From NCBI GenBank assembly GCA_021464525.1, contig JADRCO010000674.1, positions 1 through 28,453 on the forward strand: a stretch of DNA of 28,453 nt, given 5' to 3'. This document shows, piece after piece, positions 9,614-18,832 of this stretch (positions are counted from its first letter, which is position 1; each line of letters starts with the position of its first letter). The DNA is from Rhizophagus sp. LPA8_4_AMF. Lineage: Eukaryota > Glomeromycota > Glomeromycetes > Glomerales > Glomeraceae. The notes under the pieces were generated by a model. That model was not told where the DNA came from, ran no database searches, and saw only the letters and a program-made list of their open reading frames with translations. Both the position numbers and the translations under genes were made by a program.

Positions 9614-11408
9614 CTATGATTTTTTGTTATTGAAATCATCAACTAAAAGGGAGAAAATTTACATAAGTAGTTGTACAGTATAAATATATCAAAAATATCA
9701 TAACTTACTATTTTCAGGAATATTAAAACTATAAGGTTCACTATGATAACCTTTTTAAATGTAAATTAGGATATTGTTAGAAGGAAATAAAAATTTTAAA
9801 AACATTTATAGTATATACTTACCTTCTTGCTCTTCTATATAAATATGCATATATTTTAGAAAAAAAAAAAATAATAATCGAGGAATTAGTTTAATTTTAA
9901 ACAATATTTCAGAAAAAATTTGAAACATACCTTCAGTTTCAAATAGATTATCAAATTGATAAATTTTACTTGTAAGTAATTTGCTGCTTGTATAAGTATA
10001 GTAACTCGTTATTTCTGAACTACTTGATCTATCCAAAATAATAGATCTTCTAAATTTTTTTAAGAATTTACTAAAAATATTTTTATCATTATTTGGTATA
10101 CTTTGATAATATAATTTATTAATATTATCGATTTTACATAATAATGTATTAATTTCATATCTATTTGTTGGATTTGCATCCCAACATTTTTCCATTAATT
10201 CTTTATATTTTAAAGGAGTACCTGGTATAATCTTAGGTCTTCTACCATTAACAATATCCATTGCAAGATCATAATCATTTTCATAATTAGCAAAAGGTGG
10301 TTGTCCAGAGGAAATTTCCCACATTATCATCGCAATACTATACATATCGGATGCTTTAGTGTATTCTTTTCCAATAATAATTTCTGGTGCTATGTAAGGA
10401 AGGTTTCCGTATATGCTTTTTAATGGTTTATCACCAGGACCACAAAATCCAAGATCACTAATAAACCAATAGTTTGTATATTTTAGGTACAATATATTTC
10501 CCGAGTGCAAATCTCTATGAATTACATTTTCTTTATGAATTCTATTAAGTGCATCAATTATATCAACAGTAATTTTTATTTTTTCTTTCCATGTAAGTTT
10601 ATCTTGGTTTTGATGTAGATACTCTCTCAAATTCGCATCTAATTTTCTCATTACAAGCATATAATTTCCGTCTGACGGGTCTTGAGTTAAACCGTAGCAA
10701 GGCACTATTTCTGACCATTTGTTATTTATAATTAAGTGAGATTTGGCCTACAAAGTATTTGATGTTGAATTCTAATATTATTTTAATTTTCAAATTTTTA
10801 AATACCTTTAAATTACATACCTCATTAAACCAATTTATATTAGCGCTTTCAACATTTTCTAGCTTTTTAAGTATAATATTAACAGTTCCGCGCCTCTTTA
10901 ATCGTTGGTTTGTAGAATCCCATTCATAATATTGACCATCAATCCAATCTGCCGTATAAATTTTGGAGATTCCACCTTCAGTTAGATATTTAATACTTTG
11001 TAAATTATTATATGGTATCCATTCAACCACTTTATTTGGAACGAGAGATTCCATTTGACATTTCTGAATTAAATCATCAATATCATTATTTCCAGATGTC
11101 CAATTTGAAAATTTTGATTTTAAATAATTTCTAATACAATATTCACAATATAATGTTGCTAAATGCTCCATTTTGCAATTTTTACAAATTCTTTTTCTAC
11201 CTTCATTATATCGAATTTTATCAATATCATGATTTTTATTTAATTTTTTTATCGCTTCCAATTTTTCATCCTTTGTAAGTGATTTATCTTTAAGAATAGT
11301 TCGTTGCATAAATTTATATTGCTCATCTAAATTCTTATTATTATAATTATTTAATGCAAATGCTTTTTGAATTGCGGCAAAAATCAAATCATCTCGTATA
11401 ATTGCCAT
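9614..11408 (-). CDS. TKL-type protein kinase with N-terminal CxxC/CxxC module (gene D, paralogue of C)
   Basis: Suggested exons on the minus strand: 11408-10821, 10747-9931, 9834-9823, 9750-9709, 9642-9614. These give 495 aa, with junctions at the same places and phases as gene C. Domains in order: CKNC and YCEYC, FSNWTSGNNDIDDLIQ, EWIPYNN, a degenerate Gly loop (EGGISKIYTADW), Lys in IILKKL, HRDLHSGN (about 273-280), DLGF, APE and CWDANPTNR. The kinase core is open and looks usable. The tail stops early: the fifth exon reads IDDFNNKKS then TAG, whereas C continues through four further exons. Whether D is a live short isoform or a gene starting to decay cannot be decided from sequence. It is convergent with C and separated from it by MITE-rich DNA. 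Confidence 0.85.
9823..9834 (-). other. 12-nt symmetric microexon of kinase D
   Basis: The same 12 bases as the microexon of kinase C, flanked by ATATAG and GTAAGT, phase 1 to phase 1. Conservation between diverged paralogues with different flanking intron sequence supports the splice model. Confidence 0.75.
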
Positions 11409-12448
11409 AATAAATTAGTTGAAATATAATAAGATGAAATATTATATTGTTAATTTTTTTTTTTTAAAAAAAAAAAATTTCATAAACTACTTTAACGAAA
11501 AAACTGAGCTAATTATATAAATTTACAACGAAGAGATCGACATTCGCTCTCGGAATATTGTTCATTGTTCATAAAAAGAAAGGATCTACATAATATTTTT
11601 TTCATACTACCTACCTTTTATGTGTTGTAGAATCGTTTTTTTCTATTTTTAAACTCCGAAATTTCCGTTGTCAATTAATTAACAATAAAATAATTGGTAA
11701 ATGAATTGAATGAATCAATAAAAACGTGACAAAATATTTTCGTCACATTTAATAATCATTGGATAAAGATACCAAACTTCTTATGGTAAAAAAACTTTTA
11801 TAATATAGACACACATGATTAACGTTAACGTTAAAACAAATAGATGAATGAATTATTAATTACCTCCTGGCATAATTAATTTCGACGTGGAATTCGATGA
11901 AAAAAAAAAGATATTTATAGTGACGTAGTAAATTTAAAAATATATTAAGGATCTTAAGTTGGTGCTTTAAATAAATAGTCTTTGTCATGTGTTATATTAA
12001 AAATAACCGCTGTGTAGCGAAATTTTTTGTGTAAAAAAATAATTTCATAAATTCGATTTCGAATCATAATGTTAAAAGATAACTATGTCGATACAATTTC
12101 ATAATCAAAACTAATTTAGAAATATTAATGTTTATTATTTAGATGAATATCATTACTGTTACGGAGAATACATGCCATTGAATTGAATAATTTGTTTAAT
12201 AGTCTCAGTCATTATTATACTGCAATAAAATTAAAGTTTGGTTTTCTAAATTTTTTTTTTTTTTTTTTTACTACAAATTTAAAATTTAATAATAAAAAAA
12301 ATGAATTTACATCGCGGCTCTAATAAAAATAAAAACAATTTTTTCTGTTATTCGAGTCATCCGGTTGACCGGTTGTTCCTGATCAAAGGTCAAAGGCCAA
12401 TTAATAAATTGATCGACATAAAGTTATCAATCAACTCGATTCGGCCGT
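11409..12448. other. Upstream region of kinase D and spacer
   Basis: Contains a 12T/12A tract at 11454-11477, 46-69 bp upstream of the D start and comparable to that of kinase C, and a run of 20 T at 12251-12270. No gene is supported. The 62-codon ORF at 12301-12489 overlaps the transposon-like end and reads as non-protein. Confidence 0.5.
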
Positions 12449-12458
12449 ACGGAACACT
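12345..12458. mobile_element. Partial hAT-like element end
   Basis: The sequence ends CGGCCGTACGGAACACTA at 12458, the inverse of TAGTGTTCCG, which is identical over its first 10 bp to the terminus of the intact MITE at 9022. The stretch before it (TTCGAGTCATCC, GACCGGTTG, GGTCAAAGG) is more GC-balanced than its surroundings. No matching left end or 8-bp target duplication was found, so this is probably a truncated copy; the left limit is a guess. Confidence 0.45.
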
Positions 12459-15250
12459 AGACAAAATTAAGATCATAAGACAATTCTAGAATAATTACCA
12501 GACAATTACCGGAAACATTGATAATTGCAATTGGTAACAATTGGTAATCATATATGTCTTATCGACGTAATTTTTTAGTTATTTCTTGTTACAAAAAGTA
12601 ATACGGAACGAACATTAAAAATTTTATTTTGTCAAGTAATGATGTTACAATGCTTCTATAATTAGGTTCAAAAACTTGATTGTTATAAATAAGATCTTCA
12701 CTTATACAATAACTTTAGAATTTGTTCGGCTTCAGAATTTGTTCGACAAAAATGAAACATAACCAATTAAAATCTATATCGTATTAACATACATATAATA
12801 AAATACGTAAAATCCGTAAATTTCATTAAACTAATAAAAAAAAAAACTTTTAAAATAATATTTATTGCCCCTTAAATATTTTTATAAATTTTCATGATCA
12901 TTAAATCCATAAAAAATATTTTAATTTTTTAAAACTCATTCATTTTCTAAAATGGGTTTTTTGACGCAAATGTAACATCAATTGATCATCTGTCAAATGG
13001 TTTCATTACAGATAATTTTGAGTAACATATTTGAAAATCCCCCCAAATTCGCAAAGTGAGACAAAACCAGATTTTTGAAAACGGGGTAACATCCTTTCTA
13101 ATACTTTTTAAGTTTTATTTGGTTACCTCTTAGAAATGTGCCATTAATCAGTATAATGTGTTATTAGTTGATGACCATGTATTATTTTTGTTTTAAGTTT
13201 ACGTTTTATTATAAATAAATAAATATTAATAACGCGTTTCAAGAATTAATCGGTAAAATTATTTTTTCGCTTTTTTCTACGTCAACAAAATCCCTGTAAA
13301 AGATGTGAAAGATGTTGACCCGTGTTTTATATTACATGTTATGCATCATTTTCATAGAATTATAGCCTTAAATAATGGAAATTTTCATTTCTCTAACACG
13401 GATATCCGTGAATGTATCATTTTCACCGAATTTTTACGAAATCAATGGAGAAACAATGGAAATTTTCGGATAAAATTATTTATATGGAATGTTAATTATG
13501 TATATTTTAATAAAAATAAGTTCATTTTCTCATTTTATTTCTAGCAAACAGGTGAAATAAGCTTCGGGGATAGTGAAGTATTACTTTAATTTAATTTATT
13601 TTTTATTTTGTTCTTTAACCTTTTATTTGATCATTGTTTAGGAAGAAAGTAAGTTTTAGTATTTTTATTTCGCAGGCACAAGCATCAATAACAACAATAT
13701 TAATATTAACAATTAATATTATTGCCGTTTTCAATTCAAAATGGCTGAAATGTCAAGTTTCATGTAATGTATTGTAACGTAACACAAATTCATAGAAATT
13801 TTTTTTAAATAAAAACCTTAAAGGTACAAAAACCAAATGATTGACAATCATGTGATATTTGATCAACTATTGAGAACGTATTAAGATTTTTAGCACAAAA
13901 AATAAAAGTGTGTTCTATGATTTTGCATTATATATTTTTTCTTGTGTGTGTTTTTGAAATTTTTGTTATTGTCACCACGCACATTACAATTCCAATCATG
14001 TTAAAAACGACAATAACTTAGTTAACATAGGCATCGGCATCAGTTGATGGGACGCTATGTGACAATTTTACCTTGCCTTGTTCTTTTATTTAATGGAATT
14101 TATTGATTCAATATATGCCATATGTTTGTCGTTCCCATTTTTCTTATTTTCATGAAAAATGTATTCTTAAAGTGACGAGATCACGTGATTACTCATCACA
14201 TGATTCATATTACCCTCTTTTCTTTGCGTCATTTGGTCTAGTTTCCTAAATTCTTAGTACTAACTATTAGTACTCTTAGTTAGTATACAATGTTCTATCG
14301 GATTTGTACTATTGCATGTGTCCTCTTTTAGTCGTAAAAAAAACTTTATTGGTAATATAAATTCTCATATATTTACTAATGTAATGCAAATGATCAACAA
14401 TTTTTGCATGGCGATTACAATAAAAATTTCTGATTGTATTTTTTTTTTCACATTTATATATGGACAAAATATGTTTCTTTCAGTGAAATGTCCATTCAAA
14501 CCAAATTTTGGTATACAATATTCCAAATCTTTACGAGAAGTGAGTTATGAAAAGTGATTATAATTGTGTTCTATCATATGAAATTTATTAGGAATGAGAG
14601 CTAAACTGATCTCAAGGCTTACCATAGCTCATTTTCCATCCAACCAAGCAAGATTCGGGTGTAGAATTTCGAAATTAAAAAAAGTGTATCGGCCGTATTG
14701 TTTCATGTTGCACGAATCTAGTTTCGTTGTTTAAGGAACAAGGGAACAAAATTTGATTGGCTAGATTTTTTTGTTGTCGATCCGTTACATTGTTACACAT
14801 TCTTCTCGGGTATTCCTGAAACAAACAAACAATTATCATGAAATGGATAGATCCATGGCTGGTATATCGGAAATAATGTTTTATGCATGGGATCATTTAT
14901 AGTTTTGGTACACGAAGAAGTAAAAATTTGTGATACCAGTACGACTAATTAAACTCCGGAAAATTTAACGAGAATATCATCAAATTAATTCAAAAATGAA
15001 AAACAAAATCATAAGGAAATCTTTCTCCAGAATATAATTACATTTAAGTAGATAAATTAACAAATAGAATTAAAGAGTTTAATTTTATAAACTAATTTGG
15101 TAATTACACGATAGTCGCAATGCTTTGAAAAAGCGTTTTAACAAAAATGTGCATCAAGTTAATAAAATTCATTAGGCTATTATATTAGTAAGTTTCTTGT
15201 GATCATAAAAAAAAAAAAATAACGGAATAATTTTACCTGCCAGTTTCAAG
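12459..15250. other. Long non-coding region
   Basis: About 2.8 kb with no supported gene. It contains a perfect 14-bp palindrome CACGGATATCCGTG (13397-13410), an imperfect AT foldback near 13700-13725, and a CACGTG site at 14182-14187 followed by TCACATGAT. Short ORFs, for example 14312-14557 and 48 codons at 14594-14740, have no recognisable features. Confidence 0.5.
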
Positions 15251-15259
15251 TATATAAAG
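15251..15259 (+). promoter_or_regulatory. TATA box
   Basis: TATATAAAG, 130 bp before the ATG at 15381 and followed by a pyrimidine-rich stretch, suits a TATA element for the small gene downstream. Confidence 0.5.
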
Positions 15260-15380
15260 GATCGAAATTTCCTCAACTTTATTTTTTCTTAAATTTATTA
15301 GCTTTCATACTTAAATATTTAAATAATAATTTTTAAATCAATACTTTTGTTAAATACTCTTATTATTAAACAAAAAAAAA

Positions 15381-15767
15381 ATGACTAAACTTATTTTTAT
15401 TGATACGATTCAAGATCCACAATCTTTAATCCAAGAAATCAACGAGCTAGCGGCGAAAATGAAATATACATTCACATTGCCAATCGATGAGCTTATTATA
15501 CCAAACAGTTCTACTCCTCAAAATTCTTTTTTTATGTTCAAAAGAGATCAGATGGCAAAGATGACAGGGATGGAAAATCTTAAAAAAAAATATTATAAAT
15601 ATAAGCCACTTTTCGAGTTGTTATACAAGCTCCAGGTTATGTATAGCAACAAAGGAGTTCAACAAACTTATAAAAACATACAAAACACTAACGATGCAAC
15701 CAATGAATTTGGAGAAGCAATAGAACATTTCATTGATAAAGACCCGGAGATCAGAAGCATGCTGTAA
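15381..15767 (+). CDS. 128-aa protein with weak HMG-box-like segment
   Basis: Intronless ORF starting after an A-rich leader, typical of a fungal start context, with a TATA box 130 bp upstream. Residues 1-35 are an acidic/hydrophobic lead. Residues about 34-56 (IDELIIP, then PQNSFFMFKRDQ) resemble the start of a MAT-type HMG box, where a proline-asparagine pair precedes a Phe/Tyr-rich first helix ending in basic residues. The rest is Lys/Tyr-rich (KKKYYKYK) and lacks the tryptophan usual in helix 2; in fact the protein has no Trp. If HMG-like, it would bind DNA in the nucleus; this is tentative. Codon use and composition look truly coding, unlike the surrounding DNA. It could instead be an uncharacterised small protein. 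Confidence 0.7.
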   Translation: MTKLIFIDTIQDPQSLIQEINELAAKMKYTFTLPIDELIIPNSSTPQNSFFMFKRDQMAKMTGMENLKKKYYKYKPLFELLYKLQVMYSNKGVQQTYKNIQNTNDATNEFGEAIEHFIDKDPEIRSML

Positions 15768-16430
15768 TTATCGGATTTGCTTATGTTATATATACAGTAT
15801 TATATTATTTTTTTTTTGCACAATTTATTTTCAAGTAATTAACTAAATTTTTTTTATTTTTTCGACTTTTTTTTTACTAGTGATGTGTTCTTTGATGAGA
15901 TGGAGAGAAGAAGATGTTAATTCTTAGACATCTTTAAATATTTATTCGTTGAATTTATTAATTAACTTTTTATATTACCATTAATTAACATTATAATACC
16001 ATTAATAATAATAATAATAATACAAATAATAATTTCTTATTTTATTTTCTCACTTCTTTTTATAGAATAATGGAATTTTCCCACGATTCCTAGTTAAAAT
16101 TTATGATTTTTTTTCTTGATATTCTCACGGGTGGTGTTTAATTAAAAAGATGGGCAAAAATTTATCAATATTGGAATAAAAAGTCTATATTAAAGGGCTT
16201 TTGGTACGGATACCGTGATAGAGTCACTGTCTGCGCCGCGAAAATCATTGATATCCACAGTTCCCCGTGATATTACATATTATAATAAAAAATTTAATGC
16301 ACTACTATATTCAATTTCTATTCAAATAATTTCTCTAAATAAACTAAATTACTTTTATACTTATCCATGTGGTAAGTTAAATAAATATAATGACTACAAT
16401 TTTCCGATCAGCAAATCGTACACGAAAATT
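15768..16430. other. 3' flank with AAT microsatellite
   Basis: Contains a short (AAT)n run near 16003-16022. No gene supported. Confidence 0.55.
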
Positions 16431-16566
16431 CACGTGATATTTTTCATCACCAGGCAAGTGTGACCCTAGCAGCCAATCAAATAAAATAAATATGGAATAG
16501 ATCACGTTTTTTATTATAGTCACGTGATATCGCGCTAATTCACACTGTCTGTCCGTCCGGCACGTG
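16431..16566. promoter_or_regulatory. Cluster of three CACGTG (E-box) sites
   Basis: CACGTG occurs at 16431-16436, 16521-16526 and 16561-16566; the first two lie in the word CACGTGATAT. A CCAAT word lies between them (near 16473). In fungi CACGTG is the usual site for bHLH factors. No gene start is convincing next to it, so it may be regulatory or part of a repeat. Confidence 0.35.
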
Positions 16567-18343
16567 ACGACGTACAATAATAAAATCTTAAATATGTGAA
16601 AATGAGTAAAAATTTTGTTTTAATTATATTATACTATCAAGAATAATTAAATTTAATATATCGTTCTAGTTTATGTTATAATTAAAATTGTACTCTAAAG
16701 CTATTGGAAAGCTACAAAATGTACTACTATACTTTTAACACTTTACTTAACGTTAAATATTAAAGAAATGTTTTTTTTTTAAGAAAACAAACATATATAA
16801 GTATTTATAACTTTTTTTTTAAATGAAAAAGAAAGAAGCTTAGAAATATATTTCCTGTGACAAAAGAATTTTTTATGTGTATTAATATATAGAAGACAAA
16901 ATGTTTTTTCTTATAAAAATTATTAACTATTTCAGAATATAAAGATACGAAATCCTTTCACAGTTACACGAAATCTCCAAAAAAGGAAATATGCACGATA
17001 GTACGATAATAATTTTTTTGAAATCAGGAAAACCAATTTTCTCATAGGTTTGAATATATTAATAATTACTCATAGTATACTACAAATTTTATAAGTGTGA
17101 CATGTTAAATTTTTAATATTAAACTAAGAAATAGAATCATTGTAAGTCCAGAGCGAGAGTCATTTTTATTTAGTTAACAATTCATAAACCTTAAATATGA
17201 AACATGACAATAATAATCGAGCGAAAATTAATAATATATAGGTCGATTTCATGTTCTAAAATTGATTTTATGAATACAATATATATATAATTTAAATGAC
17301 GAAATTTCCAGATCATTATTTAAATTTTCGATCTTTCATATTAAATCATAAAGTATGAATTGATTGGTTAATTGTCACATGATTAGAAATTTATCTGCAC
17401 AGCAGATTGTTTACTTTGCTATGACGAATTATCATACATTAATACTTTCTTGCTTGTCGAAATATACTAACTGTATCAGGAGTTGAAATCATTTTTTTTT
17501 TAATGCTACAATGTCGGATAATGTCAGCTAAAAGCATTTGAGTACACTCCGCTTTATACTGTAAGAAGAAATTTGATTCATATTATATTATCGTTTAAAT
17601 TTTAACTGGATTGGATTGTTGTTTTCTACTAAGATACCCCACAATATTTTATTAATTTAATAAGCTGATAGAAAATTACAAAGTAGAACATAATTATATA
17701 TTGGAGGGAAATTTAATTCCGTCCCTATACTTATAAAAATTTTTTAGAAAATTGATCACATATCACAACTTTAGGACAAAACTTGAACCATCTACAAGAT
17801 GATCGACGGACAAGAAATTGTTATTTGGTCAGTATTCTCTTCCATTTAGTTCATGGTTCAATAAATTAGTGCTATTCCTGTGCTATTCCTGTTCTGCTGG
17901 TATGAATTACTTTGTCGTGCCCGTGCATATTTTGTTCTTCTTGTTATATATTGACTCAGCAAAACTCTGTTTGAGGTTTACTTGGTTTCGAATGAGGTCA
18001 TCCTCGCACGTTGAACACATCATTTTAAATCTTTATAACAATTGAACAGAGTATTCGGTTTCTTTTCATATACCAAGCAGTACTTTTTTTTATTACAGTG
18101 TTTTTTGTAGGGAATTTATGATAGGCCGAATCTTTTTATTTACTTTATATTTAATTGGCGGCGTAACAAACGGAACTCCACGTGATGATCGACAGTCAAT
18201 ATTGTATAATGTCCACTTCGCTCCGGATAATAAATTTCACATTTCAAATTATCAATATCTTATAATTAACTTCTGAAATTTATTAGAAATAACATCTTTA
18301 TTAACGCAAAATTTAATTTTAAATACCAAATCGCTTATTATAA
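16567..18343. other. Non-coding region
   Basis: No gene supported. Positions 16962-16990 carry a 29-bp word, AGTTACACGA then TCCAAAAAAGGAAAT, that matches the interior of the MITE at 25061 with about two differences. An 11-bp tandem duplication (TGCTATTCCTG) lies near 17870-17892. The ORF at 17818-18045 looks fortuitous. Confidence 0.5.
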
Positions 18344-18482
18344 TACCGTATAGTTCCTAAATTAAGCACCCCATAAAATAAGCAACCCTGGCCCGCATTA
18401 TAGCGAGTTTACCAGAATTATGACCACTTTGGCCGGAATTAAGTTCAAAGAAACCGTTGCTTAATTTCGGAACTATACGGTA
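18344..18482. mobile_element. TA-flanked MITE (Tc1/mariner-like, 135 bp)
   Basis: Terminal inverted repeats start CCGTATAGTTCCTAAATTAA at 18346 and end with the inverse (TTAATTTCGGAACTATACGG) at 18480, with one mismatch in about 24 bp. Both sides are flanked by TA (18344-18345, 18481-18482), as expected for Tc1/mariner insertion. The interior has CCAGAATTAT and TTGGCCGGAATT, which recall the inverted repeat at 7156-7260. No ORF, so non-autonomous. Confidence 0.75.
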
Positions 18483-18832
18483 ATAAAAATAATATCAGAA
18501 AATTATTTTTAATATAAGCTTTTTTTAGGTCAAAACTTGATAATTTTAATTGGAAAAATTTGTACAATTGATTTATTAAATAACGAGGTAAATATTAAAA
18601 TGAAACTAGTCCAAGCCAAAATTGATTAATGCAGCATGACATTAGATTGGCAACATGCATAGTTGTAGAATTCATTTTTAGACATGTTGTAACCCAAACA
18701 TAACTAAGATACAGATGGGCTAACTGTGCATGCATCATGCATGTCACTAACGGAAATGAAATAAAACGCTGAAAGAAAAACAAAACAAAATAAAAATAAA
18801 TAAAATTTCATAATTATTATTTTAATGACAAA
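18483..18832. other. Upstream region of dual-kinase gene
   Basis: 350 bp between the MITE and the start of the dual kinase. A-rich immediately before the ATG. Two minus-strand ORFs here look like shadows. No clear TATA box. Confidence 0.45.

Noticed and set aside
12301..12489. 62-codon ORF beginning at an ATG after an A run
   Set aside because: It overlaps the transposon-like terminus and shows no recognisable protein features.
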